The notes below the pieces were generated by a model. That model worked only from the letters and a program-made list of their open reading frames with translations. It was not told the DNA's origin and searched no databases. From Legionella sp. (GTDB lineage: Bacteria > Pseudomonadota > Gammaproteobacteria > Legionellales > Legionellaceae), in assembly GCA_030694525.1 (NCBI GenBank), contig JAUXYG010000104.1, positions 1 to 44,317 on the forward strand: 44,317 nt of DNA, in the 5' to 3' direction. Position numbers and translations under genes: made by a program. Below are positions 17,864 through 26,465 of this stretch, one piece after another; within the stretch, counting starts at the first letter, position 1, and each line of letters begins with the position of its first letter.

Positions 17864-18328
17864 TTACGCACAGAGGTTTAATTGAAGTGTTTTGGGTTTT
17901 CTACCTTTGGCATTTACAAAAGCTCTGCTTCTTTTAAAATTCGAATAAAAATTCTTTTGATCAGCTTTAGTCTGAGTCTGAGTTTGTTCGATAATGTAGA
18001 GTCGTAATACTTGTTCGGTGTTTTCATTCATATTAGTTATTTCATCTTCACATTTTTCCCATTTGCTGACAGCTGTGTGCGATTCATGAACTACGGTTTC
18101 ACCAAATTCACGTAGAGGCATGGAAAAATAGGAGCGAATGAATTTAACTTGATTACCCGTTAATCTTTCTTCTTGGATAGCTAATTTTTTTATAATTTCA
18201 TCAGCAACGTAGCGGACATCAATTTTGGGATGCCATTTGTCATTGATGTTAATCATGTCTACATTTTCTAATTCAATAGGAAAACCAAGTCCTTCGTAAA
18301 GGAATATGGGTTCAATTTTAGTTTTCAT
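17864..18328 (-). CDS. Antitoxin with C-terminal helix-turn-helix (partner of a DUF4258-type toxin)
   Basis: 154 residues. An AGGAGG sits seven bases before the ATG. The N-terminal part (IEPIFLYEGLGFPIELENV) is toxin-binding-like. A MqsA/XRE-type helix-turn-helix lies at about 55-95 (LTGNQVKFIRSYFSMPLREF, then HTAVSKWE). Toxin-first gene order and this architecture recall MqsRA-type systems, in which the antitoxin neutralises the toxin and represses the operon. The start overlaps the stop of the repaired toxin frame (ATGA), showing the original translational coupling. It is intact, whereas the toxin is broken. A palindromic candidate operator lies at 18710-18728. Confidence 0.75.
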   Translation of the reverse strand: MKTKIEPIFLYEGLGFPIELENVDMININDKWHPKIDVRYVADEIIKKLAIQEERLTGNQVKFIRSYFSMPLREFGETVVHESHTAVSKWEKCEDEITNMNENTEQVLRLYIIEQTQTQTKADQKNFYSNFKRSRAFVNAKGRKPKTLQLNLCA

Positions 18329-18679
18329 GGTATTTCCTCCTCGCTTAAATTGATTACTGTAATAATGGGCATTAGATCCTCAGTAAATGTAAGAATAATT
18401 CTTGTTTTCCTCCCATATCTTTACCTTCAAGACAGTATTTCCAATCCTGTGGTTTTTCATGATGTATGTAGTTGGACTCATAAGAATCCTTGCTTTTGTT
18501 TCTTTTTCTATCATAGCCTGGTTTACCCTCTAAAATATTGAGCACATCAAGATCTGAAATATTTCTTTGTTGTTGCCTCTCTTTTGCATGCTTTACAAAG
18601 ATATAGTTTCTTTCTTTAATTTTCTGCTCAATCAAAGCAAAAAGCTCTTGGTCTGTTTTTTAGAAGGTTTTGTAACCAT
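18325..18679 (-). pseudogene. Frameshifted DUF4258-type toxin
   Basis: The collinear toxin frame starts at ATG 18679 (VTKPSKK), shifts in an A6 run (T's at 18656-18661), resumes ELFALIEQKIKERNYIFVKH and ERQQQRNISDLDVLNILEGK, and shifts again in an A4 run (T's at 18405-18408). It then ends IILTFTEDLMPIITVINLSE and a TGA overlapping the antitoxin ATG. Adding one A at each run restores about 118 residues with the conserved C-terminus. The middle matches DUF4258 proteins, which are found in toxin-antitoxin pairs. As read, the toxin is dead; two homopolymer errors would also explain it. Confidence 0.7.
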
Positions 18680-18709
18680 AACTTCTATTCCATATTGTCA
18701 TTATAGTTT

Positions 18710-18728
18710 TTGTAAACTAAGTTTACAA
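18710..18728. promoter_or_regulatory. Candidate operator of the toxin-antitoxin operon
   Basis: A perfect 9-bp inverted repeat, TTGTAAACT-A-AGTTTACAA, lies 31 bp upstream of the toxin start. Helix-turn-helix antitoxins usually repress their own promoter through such palindromes. A near copy lies at 5996-6013. Confidence 0.6.
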
Positions 18729-18774
18729 GTTTGATTTGAAATTTATCACTGATTGTAGATAATTATTGTAATCG

Positions 18775-18801
18775 GCATATGTTCCATTTTGGAACATATG
18801 C
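18775..18801. repeat. Perfect 12-bp inverted repeat between operon and integrase relic
   Basis: GCATATGTTCCA (18775-18786) and its exact complement (18790-18801) flank TTT. It lies about 60 bp before the 3' end of the integrase relic and upstream of the toxin operator. It could be a second regulator site or a hairpin; there is no T-run. Confidence 0.6.
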
Positions 18802-18861
18802 TATGGATAGCCAATAGATACTTATTAAAATGAATTCGCTGCGCTCATTGGCTCCTGGATT

Positions 18862-20060
18862 TCACGTTGTTTCATCCAGGCTACGTCTAAATTGTTGTGA
18901 TAAGGATTCAATGTATTGGCTCCACCTTTCCAGTGCTTCTTTTCTTTTAGGCAGCATTTCATTTTTATTATAAGTCGCCATGATCTTTGGCATCTTATGT
19001 CCTAAATATTTTTTAATCACGACTGGATCCACATGCAAAGCCTCACCAAGCTGAGTAGCAAAGGTGCGTCTTAGATCATGGGCTGCCCAGTGCGTAATTC
19101 CGACACGGGATTGTATTCTGATTACGGCTCTTGGCATAGCTCGGTCGGATAAAATACTTTGGTCGTCAGCGCCTGTAATGACATATTCTGAATTGCTGTG
19201 GGCTCAGAGTTCTCTTAATACTTTTTTGGTCCTTTCTGTTAGGTGGATTCTCATGACTATGTTGGTTTTGGTATTTTCGGCTAGAATAGTCCATAAGGAG
19301 TTTTCAAAATCGAATTCTGACCATTTGGCTACTCGGATTCTCCTGTTCTTACGCCTGTTAGCAGGATGATTTTCAGGGTTGCTCTAATCTGGAAGGAGGT
19401 GCCGTGTTCTTCGCTGTCGAGAAATTGCCAAAGAGTTTTGGCTTCATCAAGTGTTAAATAGCATTCTCTGGGTTTTTCTATACCGCCTATATCCCTCGCT
19501 CGTATGGTCATGGCAGGGTTACCAGCAGGCCTACTGCGCAGTTGAATGCTTGTTTTAGCGTGCTTAAAACCTTATTGGCATGCACTGGTGAGCCACGGCC
19601 TACAATTTTATCGAGAGCCTGAGTGATTTCGCGGGTTTTCAGATTTTCCAATTTCTTATTGCCTAACAGGGGGATGATATCTACTTTGATATGCTGCCAG
19701 ATCTGCAGAGGTTGGGCGCGGTGTTTTTCAATGTAGTTGGAATACCAATACAGTATCAGATTTTTTACCGTGCTCTGGTCTTTTTTTTTGTTCTGCAATC
19801 TGTTCTTTGGGATTTACCTCGCCATGGCGTATGTCGCTTAAATCGCTAAAACGTTTCTTGGCTTCCGATAAACTCATAGCATGGTAGTGGCCTATGGTGA
19901 TGAATTGCCTTTGGCAGTTGATTTTATAAAGGTATAGAAATATTTTTAACCCTTTGGGGGTGACTCAAATACCAAAACCTCCATCTCGGAATTCTTCATA
20001 GCGAGAAGATCTTGGTTTTAGCGATCGAATATAAGCGTCTGTAAATTGTCTTTCCATCAT
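18862..20060 (-). pseudogene. Degraded tyrosine integrase of the second element
   Basis: This is a sister of the intact integrase at 6028-7284, in the same orientation and at the same distance from a tRNA-derived site. It starts near 20060 (MERQFTDAYIRSLKPR). Stops or frameshifts lie near 19970, 19800, 19530, 19330 and 19200. The C-terminal piece (18862-19137) still has HDLRR, LGHK and ATYNKN. The central pieces match NLILYWYSNYIEKHR and GRSGSPVHANKVLST-like segments. The fusion of pieces shows it once spanned about 400 residues. With no working integrase of its own, the second element is probably fixed unless the first integrase acts on its sites. Confidence 0.92.
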
Positions 20061-20077
20061 TGCACCACTTACAAATT

Positions 20078-20099
20078 AGGTGTACTTCTAGGTGTACTT
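20078..20099. repeat. Paired direct repeats upstream of integrase relic (possible arm-type sites)
   Basis: AGGTGTACTT occurs at 20078-20087 and 20090-20099 (12-bp period), matching the arrangement at 7316-7333 upstream of the intact integrase. Confidence 0.45.
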
Positions 20100-20229
20100 T
20101 CGTGAGTTCTCACATGAAATCGTTTGATATTTTTTGAAGTATAGCAGATGATAAAAATTAATAAAATACAATAACTTAATGATGTTTTCTGATATCAATT
20201 GATACTGTTTGAAAATGGTCTTTTAAAGA

Positions 20230-20274
20230 ATGGGGTGCTAGTGGTCGAAGGTTCCAATCCTTCAGTCCCGACCA
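20230..20274 (+). other. Attachment site 2: second copy of the tRNA-Pro-like 3' end
   Basis: 45 bp from ATGGGGT to ACCA match site 1 (7466-7510) except for two bases in the T-arm region (A to C in the T-loop, C to A at the base of the stem). The change in the loop shows this copy is no longer under tRNA selection. It bounds the second element on the right. Confidence 0.8.
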
Positions 20275-20317
20275 GCTTCTAGAAATATTGAAAACCTAGG
20301 GGTAAACTTAGCGAAAA

Positions 20318-21019
20318 GTGATATCAAACAAAGAGGACTTAGAAATAAACAAAAATTCTATTTATTTTAAAGCTGTTCTTGAATCAACCTTGATCTTTAA
20401 AATAAAAGGAACAGCAAAATCCCTATTTGATATCTGGGTAGAGCATGCTAAGCAACGATATCCTAATTATCTGTTCCAAGCTAAGGATGAGGTTTTAGCT
20501 GATGACCTAATAACCGCCTTTGCTAAAGGCTTGGAATTTGTCTGGCGGAATGAGAACAAAACTAAACGTAATATGCCAGAATGGTCTGTCGGAGTTATTT
20601 TAGATACGGCCTCTGTTACCTTAAATACTCACTGGTCTCAAGAGTACATTTATAAACAAACTTATGAATATAAAGATTTATGTTTTCTTACAACGCTCTC
20701 TCAATTTTTAAAAGCAGATGCAATAGCGATTAAAAGAATAGAGGCGCTTTATAAACATAAAATAAAGAAAGAAACAAATATTATAGAGCAAGAGTATGAA
20801 AATAAAGATAAAATTATTGATCTGACGCAATTTAAAAAAACCAAGAAATCTGGTAGTGCTTTTAAAAAAAATATAATTGATTATTTGGATTCACTATATT
20901 ACGAAAAACACTTCCTTATATTTGGTGATATTCTTAAAAATAAATCCAGTTTCGTATTAGCGGATTTCTTTAATCATGATGAGATGAAAAGCCTTATTGA
21001 AAGTGTTAATAGCCGTTAG
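20318..21019 (+). CDS. Uncharacterised cytoplasmic protein
   Basis: 233 residues from a GTG start; a start codon choice without a good Shine-Dalgarno sequence makes the 5' end uncertain. No signal peptide or membrane helix is seen. The first 140 residues are globular, with Trp-rich helices (IWVEHAKQRYPNYLF; GLEFVWRNENKTKRN). A lysine-rich linker (about 145-190) leads to a helical C-terminus. No family is recognised. It lies alone between attachment site 2 and the possible third site, so it may be the only cargo of a third, collapsed element. Confidence 0.6.
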   Translation: MISNKEDLEINKNSIYFKAVLESTLIFKIKGTAKSLFDIWVEHAKQRYPNYLFQAKDEVLADDLITAFAKGLEFVWRNENKTKRNMPEWSVGVILDTASVTLNTHWSQEYIYKQTYEYKDLCFLTTLSQFLKADAIAIKRIEALYKHKIKKETNIIEQEYENKDKIIDLTQFKKTKKSGSAFKKNIIDYLDSLYYEKHFLIFGDILKNKSSFVLADFFNHDEMKSLIESVNSR

Positions 21020-21133
21020 GTTATCTCTTCTAATTTTCTTGGGGCAGGATTTCATTCATATAATTAAAATTGATAAAATACCCAAAGTTTATGAACCTTT
21101 TGATATCAATGAATACAGTTTAAAAAGCAGTCT

Positions 21134-21215
21134 TTCAAGGGTATGTTGGTAATCGATGGCTCAATTCCAATAGAATTTAATTAGGTAAATAAAAATATCG
21201 GATACACTTAATTAA
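21134..21215 (+). other. Possible third, badly decayed attachment-site region
   Basis: The left flank (TGATATCAATGAATACAGTT, ending at about 21123) resembles the left flank of site 2 (TGATATCAATTGATACTGTT). The right flank (CCAATAGAAT, then AATAAAAAT and TCGGATACACTT) resembles the right flank of site 1 (CCAATAGAAT, AATAAAAAT, TCGGGTACACTT). The tRNA-like core between them is eroded and shorter. This suggests a former third junction; the call is by eye. Confidence 0.4.
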
Positions 21216-21277
21216 CAGTGCTAATTAATATTCAGCTATTCTTATCTATCTAGAATTGAGAATTAAGGTAATCAGTA

Positions 21278-21883
21278 ATGGTTAAGATGAATAAAACTAA
21301 AGTCTATGAAGTCTATGATGAAATCATTAATTGGTTCGACGATGCTCGTAATAAAAGACTCATGGAATCTGAATATCTTAATTTAATCGTGAATACAATT
21401 CCGCCTAAAGGCACAATTTTGGATTTGGGTTGTGGAACTGGGGAACCAATCGCACAGTTCTTTATTGAAAAAGGATTTAAAGTTGCTGGAGTTGATGGTA
21501 GTCAAAAAATGATTGAGCTATGTAAAAAGCGTTTTCCAAGCGAACGATGGATAGTTTCAGACATGCGCACAATAAATTTACATCAACAGTTTGATGCAGT
21601 GCTGGCATGGCATAGTTTTTTTCATCTTGACCATGACAGTCAGCGTAATATGTTTAAAAAATTTGTGTCACATATTAAGCCTGGCGGTGTTCTTGCTTTT
21701 ACTTCTGGAGAGGAAGAGGGGGAAGTCTGGAGTGATAATGGTGGCCAGCAACTTTATCATGCTTCTTTATCGACCAAAGAATACCATAATCTTCTTAAAA
21801 ATTTCTCTTTTAAAGTTTTAGTTCATAAAGTACGTGACCCTGAATGTGGGGAGGCTACCATTTGGTTAGCGCAAAAGATTTAA
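21278..21883 (+). CDS. Class I SAM-dependent methyltransferase
   Basis: 201 residues. Motif I is LDLGCGTGEP (near 46-55), the acidic end of strand 2 is VDGS, motif II-like DMRTI lies near 97, and a post-motif FKKFVSHIKPGGVLAF lies near 130, all as in Methyltransf_11/25 enzymes. The substrate is unknown. An AAGG lies upstream of ATG 21278; Met4 is an alternative start. The gene is intact and stands alone. Confidence 0.85.
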   Translation: MVKMNKTKVYEVYDEIINWFDDARNKRLMESEYLNLIVNTIPPKGTILDLGCGTGEPIAQFFIEKGFKVAGVDGSQKMIELCKKRFPSERWIVSDMRTINLHQQFDAVLAWHSFFHLDHDSQRNMFKKFVSHIKPGGVLAFTSGEEEGEVWSDNGGQQLYHASLSTKEYHNLLKNFSFKVLVHKVRDPECGEATIWLAQKI

Positions 21884-22144
21884 AATTCTTTTTTTCTCTT
21901 CAAATCAATCTAATAAGGATGTCTGTATTTATCCCGATTCAAATAAAATTTTAGAGAAAGATGGGATACCAGCTTCAAAATGGCCAAGTCACATAATATT
22001 AAGAATAAATCGATTAAGGATTCAAATTCATAAAATTAAGTGGCATCTCTTAGATTTTTGAGGTTAACGTTGACGAGTCCTCTTCAACATGAGGTAATTT
22101 TTACTTTTCAGCGAAAAAATCTATTCATAAATAGATCGCTCTAT

Positions 22145-23326
22145 CTATAATTCATTATTTGCTTTTTTTTTTAGATAGGTATTTCCTTGAATTAATAATC
22201 CAGACAAAGTTTCATTGGTCATTTTCGGTAACACCTCAGCTAACTCTTTGGAATCTAATTTTAGTGTTCCGCAATCGCTTGCTTTAACACTAATATGAAA
22301 TGGAGGTACTGAAAGCTCGGGTATTTCTGCATAACTTTCATTTTGCCGACGCTGAATTTCTTGTTGCATCATTTCTTGAAATTCAATTAAATCTTCTATT
22401 GTTAATGCATCAAAAGTTACGTCCATATAGGTTTTCCCATCAATAATATGAGTTAGCTCATGCCATAAAACTACGGCATCCACTCCAGTTAAAGTTACTT
22501 CTTTAATAAGCATTGTATCCATGGGGTCCTGATATTTTACACTCATCTCCATAGGGCTTGTTACAGTACAACGATTACCGCACGGAACGCTTAAGCATGC
22601 ATGATTAAATTTTTGGGTTTCTTTGCTTACAGCTGTGATGATTGGATTGACCATAATCATGGCTTGAGGAAATTTCGTGCCCGGATAGCGTTTTGCTACA
22701 CCTGAAGCATGCTCCAGGTTGTCATGAAACACGCCTACAATTGTAAAACGATATGGATTTTGAATTGCGGCACATTGATTTGCTGCAATTCCTGCACCGC
22801 CAGTCTGAATCATTACCGATTTTGCATGTTCTATTTGTTTATTTAACTCTTCTTGTTGCTCTGAGGTAGCATGCTCTGGAAAATAAATTCCAGGCTTCTG
22901 CAAGATTGGATCACCGGTAATTCGAATAAGAGGGATAGTTTGGGAAACATAGCGGCATACTCCATTCAGAATTTTAAATCGTGCATGAAAATGCAATTCT
23001 TGTTGGTGTTCATTTGATGTAATTAAGAGTTTATATTCTAAAAATATACCTTGCGTATTGATGTAAGTACTACATATTTGTAGGTTATCCCAACTTTGCA
23101 CTCGAGATGCAAGTTGTTCCAGGCGCAATAAATCATGCTCCTTCAACAAATAAGTTTTCAATATAAATGCTTTTGCTTGTCTGACTATATCGAGATCAGA
23201 ATTTTGTAACAACCAGGTTGCCGTTAACCGAGCTTTTAATGTTTCAATTGGATTATTCGGATAATAGGATGCATCGAGCACTTTATTTTTAAAATCAGAA
23301 AAAATAGTGAAAGGTATCATGTTCAT
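22145..23326 (-). CDS. Peptide-deformylase-like protein with long N-terminal extension
   Basis: 393 residues from the ATG at 23326 (AGGA upstream; an earlier TTG start lacks a site). The C-terminal half (about 130-330) is a peptide deformylase: IRITGDPILQKPG, motif 1 GGAGIAANQ (176-184), a motif 2-like HACLSVP and motif 3 HELTH (289-293). Both metal-binding His and the Cys are present, but the usual EGCLS reads HACLS. Normal deformylases are about 170 residues. Here 130 unrecognised helical residues precede the domain and about 70 follow, with FQEMMQQEIQRRQ. The housekeeping enzyme should be elsewhere, so this is likely a specialised paralogue, possibly with altered activity. Confidence 0.82.
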   Translation of the reverse strand: MNMIPFTIFSDFKNKVLDASYYPNNPIETLKARLTATWLLQNSDLDIVRQAKAFILKTYLLKEHDLLRLEQLASRVQSWDNLQICSTYINTQGIFLEYKLLITSNEHQQELHFHARFKILNGVCRYVSQTIPLIRITGDPILQKPGIYFPEHATSEQQEELNKQIEHAKSVMIQTGGAGIAANQCAAIQNPYRFTIVGVFHDNLEHASGVAKRYPGTKFPQAMIMVNPIITAVSKETQKFNHACLSVPCGNRCTVTSPMEMSVKYQDPMDTMLIKEVTLTGVDAVVLWHELTHIIDGKTYMDVTFDALTIEDLIEFQEMMQQEIQRRQNESYAEIPELSVPPFHISVKASDCGTLKLDSKELAEVLPKMTNETLSGLLIQGNTYLKKKANNEL

Positions 23327-23370
23327 AAAAATCCTAAATTGATTAAGTGGCAAAAAATTCTCGAATAGGG

Positions 23371-23679
23371 CTATGATAAATATGACTTTCCAAATTTCGA
23401 ATTGTAGACTTTTTTTCTATATAATAGGTTAAAATAAAAACCATAAATGAATTCTACCAAATTTTTGGGAAGGCTAAAAAAGCTTAATGGATCCTCGATT
23501 AAATTATGCACAAACGATGCATCTAATTCAATGTGTTGCAAAGTAACAATCGTTAATTCGGTATGAAATAAGGGTGACACAGAACCAATACAAGTTAGTG
23601 TATTAGGACCGGCACGCACGAGTAGATGTCTAAGTACTCTAAATTTACTCAAATAGATGAATTCGAAGGTGCTTTTCAT
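23371..23679 (-). CDS. Possible small protein of unknown function
   Basis: 102 residues from an ATG at 23679 without a clear ribosome-binding site. Codon use resembles its neighbours, and the sequence (TFEFIYLSKFRVLRHLLVRA onward) is protein-like, but no family, signal or repeat is recognised. It fills the gap between the deformylase-like gene and the divergent methyltransferase. Confidence 0.35.
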   Translation of the reverse strand: MKSTFEFIYLSKFRVLRHLLVRAGPNTLTCIGSVSPLFHTELTIVTLQHIELDASFVHNLIEDPLSFFSLPKNLVEFIYGFYFNLLYRKKVYNSKFGKSYLS

Positions 23680-23719
23680 GCTATATTTCGTACATTCAGA
23701 TCTCACAGTATCGAGAAAA

Positions 23720-24528
23720 ATGCCTGCATCGGAAAATAATAGTGATCACATTAACGTCCTTACTCATAATGAGGCTGCTTGGGATCAGCAAGCGTTACTA
23801 CAACATGATTGGTCTAAACCAGTCTCCTCCCAATTAGTTGCAGCGGCAAAAAAAGGACAATGGGAAGCTCATATAACCAAAAAACCTATTCCTGAAAATT
23901 GGCTTCCTAAAAATATTCAAGGCAAAGATATTTTATGCTTAGCCTCAGCTGGCGGTCAGCAAGCGCCGATATTAGCAGCTGCGGGGGCTCATGTTACAGT
24001 TTTTGATATATCTGATAAACAGCTGGAGCAAGATCGATTTGTTGCACAGCGAGATCATTTGACCATTAAAACTATTCAGGGTGATATGTGTGAATTAAAG
24101 GGGGTTAATGATTCTTCATTTGATTATATTATCCATCCGATATCGAATTTATATGTGTCGAATTTACAACCCGTTTGGAATGAATGTTATAGGGTTTTAA
24201 GAAAAAATGGGGTGTTGCTAGCCAGTTTTTATATCCTGTTCTCTTTGTTTTTGATAAGGATAAAAAACTGGAAGAACAAGGTTTATTAAAACCTAAATAC
24301 TCTCTACCCTACGCAGATATTAACGATCTGCCTCAAAAATCTATTGATGACAAGATGAAAAATAAAGAAGCTTTAGTTTTTGGTCATAGCTTGTCCAGTC
24401 AAATTAATGGTCAATTAGAAGCGGGTTTTCTGTTAGCGGGATTTTATGAGGATGAGCACCCTTCGCCTCGATTTATCATTGAAAATTATCTTCCAACCAT
24501 GATTGCAACTAAGGCAGTTAAATTGTAG
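23720..24528 (+). pseudogene. SAM-dependent methyltransferase with one frameshift
   Basis: From ATG 23720 the protein starts with an N-terminal segment (HNEAAWDQQALLQHDWSKPV) and a SAM-binding fold: DILCLASAGGQQAPILAAAG, VTVFDIS and FDYIIHP. After residues GVLLASF the frame shifts at a T5 run (24226-24230). Adding one T gives LASFLYPVLFVFDKDKKLEE and restores the frame to TAG at 24526-24528, for about 269 residues ending in an intact NYLPTMIATKAVKL. The rest is undamaged, so the shift is either recent or a sequencing error. The substrate is unknown. Confidence 0.8.
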
Positions 24529-24569
24529 CTAAAGTAACAATATATTCTATAATTAAATTCTGAGCAAAA

Positions 24570-25529
24570 ATGCAATCTCAACTCTATATGCCCTTTAATC
24601 AAAACTTTATCCAAGTCTCACCAATTCATGAACTTTGGTATGCTGAGTACGGTAATCCTAAGGGTATCCCGGTTATCGTGTTACATGGCGGGCCTGGTGC
24701 TGGATGTAGTGAAACAGACGTTACATTTTTTGATTTAAAGTTTTGGCGTATAATTTTATTAGATCAACGTGGTTCGAATCGTTCAAAGCCCTTTAGTGAA
24801 ATGAAAGAAAACACGACTCAGGATCTTGTATCTGATTTGGAATTATTAAGGATAAAATTAGATATAAATAAATGGCTTGTTTTTGGAGGCTCCTGGGGAA
24901 GCACCCTTGCATTGTGCTACGGCGAACATTATCCAGAGCATGTACTTGGCTTTATTCTCCGAGGCATATTTCTCGCCCGTGAAAAGGATAATCGGCATTT
25001 TTGGTATGGAATGCGGAATACTTTCCCTGATGCGTGGCAAGAGCTTAACGAATTTGTTCCTGAAATTGAACGACATGATTTAATCGCTTATTACTATAAA
25101 CAATTGTCGAGCCCAGATCATACTGTGGCAATTTTAGCTGCCCGATCTTTTATAAAATATGATTTAACCTGTTCCTTTCTTAACGTTTCAGCTTCCCAAT
25201 TAAATGAGCTAATGACGAATGAAAATTTTATTCTTGGGCTTTCACGAACATTTGTTCATTATTCAATTAATAATTTCTTTTTAACTGAAAATCAATTGAT
25301 TAACAATATAGGTAAAATCAATCATCTGCCTTTAATAATAATACATGGTCGCTATGATATGATAAGCCCTGTTATAAATGCTTATGATGTTCACCAGTTA
25401 TGGGATGGTTCAGAATTGTATTTGGTTGAGGCTGCCGGTCATTCCGCAATGGAGTCAGAGATAACTCAAAGATTAATGCAAGCAACAGAAAAAATGAAAA
25501 AATTGATCAATAATCTTACTCTATTATAA
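24570..25529 (+). CDS. pip: Proline iminopeptidase
   Basis: 319 residues. It removes N-terminal proline from peptides in the cytoplasm (peptidase family S33). The alpha/beta-hydrolase landmarks are the oxyanion loop HGGPGAGCSE, strand LLDQRGSNRSKP, nucleophile elbow GGSWGS, and a C-terminal HGRYDMISP and AAGHSAME supplying the Asp and His. The length and the GGPG/DQRG pair are typical of this enzyme. It starts 41 bp after the frameshifted methyltransferase on the same strand, so the two may be cotranscribed. Confidence 0.93.
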   Translation: MQSQLYMPFNQNFIQVSPIHELWYAEYGNPKGIPVIVLHGGPGAGCSETDVTFFDLKFWRIILLDQRGSNRSKPFSEMKENTTQDLVSDLELLRIKLDINKWLVFGGSWGSTLALCYGEHYPEHVLGFILRGIFLAREKDNRHFWYGMRNTFPDAWQELNEFVPEIERHDLIAYYYKQLSSPDHTVAILAARSFIKYDLTCSFLNVSASQLNELMTNENFILGLSRTFVHYSINNFFLTENQLINNIGKINHLPLIIIHGRYDMISPVINAYDVHQLWDGSELYLVEAAGHSAMESEITQRLMQATEKMKKLINNLTLL

Positions 25530-25604
25530 TTAGTTAGAAGCTACATGGTGGATTACATTTGAAATGTCTTTATTATCGGCAAGGAAGTCAAGAGTGGATT
25601 CTCT

Positions 25605-26465
25605 CTAGTCCCAATCTACAAATGCTTCAATATCCTTATCAAATTCTTCAGATTGTGCTACTTCGATGTGTTCATGTTTTGTTCTAGAGCAATGTGTGGC
25701 TGATTTAAATGTTTTTAAAGCCTCTTCAAGAGTTATGAAATCATATCCTTTTTCTTTATACATGTTGATAATATCCGGTAATACATAGGCGTTAAGCAGA
25801 TTGGCGTGAATTAATAAAATCTGAGCCTGATCCGGGTTGTGATGGTATTGGGTATATTCTTCTGCTTTATTGGTTTGGCCTGATATAAAATCGATGTAAA
25901 AGGGTTTTAACTCTTCAAGATAGGATCGTCTGTTTAACTCGGGTACCGATAATAAACGCTGGTTAAATACAAAATCTTTACTATCAATAGTAATTGGTGC
26001 TACTTGGTAATTTTTTTTGGCGAGATAACATAAAATATCTTCTTTTTTCTCTCCTGAACTCATAGCCAGATAGGGATAGCGGAAATATTTTGGTCGGGTC
26101 AGAACAGGGGATAATATGGAGTCTGCTTCTTTTATTTCATGGATGTATTCACTGGTTTCGAGTTTATTTAAATTAGCATGAGAAAAAGTATGATTGCCCA
26201 GACCAAATCCTGCATCCCGGAATTTACGTAACATTTCCCAATTATCCTTGCGAACTTCACTTGCGATAATAAACCCTGTAGCTGGAACTTCTTGTTCGAG
26301 CATCGAATTCATCATCATATTCAGATGAAAATTACGGTATTCGCCTACAAATGGCAGATCGTCAATAGTTATGGCTATGGACTTTTGCGCAAATCCTGAC
26401 GTTGCTATAAAAAACAGACAAATAAAAATTGCGAAATAAGGTGCTGTAACAGGTTTGATTTTCAT
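25605..26465 (-). CDS. Secreted polysaccharide deacetylase family protein
   Basis: 286 residues with a signal peptide (YFAIFICLFFIATSGFA). The NodB-homology fold shows motif 1 ITIDDLP with the catalytic and metal Asp pair and motif 2 HTFSHANL with both metal-binding His residues. A motif 3-like RYPYLA follows. Members remove acetyl groups from peptidoglycan or other amino sugars in the periplasm. The C-terminus (HEHIEVAQSEEFDKDIEAFV) is acidic. It stands alone; the substrate cannot be told from sequence. Confidence 0.85.
   Translation of the reverse strand: MKIKPVTAPYFAIFICLFFIATSGFAQKSIAITIDDLPFVGEYRNFHLNMMMNSMLEQEVPATGFIIASEVRKDNWEMLRKFRDAGFGLGNHTFSHANLNKLETSEYIHEIKEADSILSPVLTRPKYFRYPYLAMSSGEKKEDILCYLAKKNYQVAPITIDSKDFVFNQRLLSVPELNRRSYLEELKPFYIDFISGQTNKAEEYTQYHHNPDQAQILLIHANLLNAYVLPDIINMYKEKGYDFITLEEALKTFKSATHCSRTKHEHIEVAQSEEFDKDIEAFVDWD

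Noticed and set aside
19064..19369. Forward-strand ORF of 101 codons
   Set aside because: It is a mirror frame of the reverse-strand integrase relic.
20230..20274. Functional tRNA gene
   Set aside because: It is also only a 3' half, and has base changes in the T-arm.
21884..22144. Coding-like stretch YPDSNKILEKDGIPASKWPS near 21925
   Set aside because: It has no start codon, is about 45 codons long and matches no family; too weak to list.
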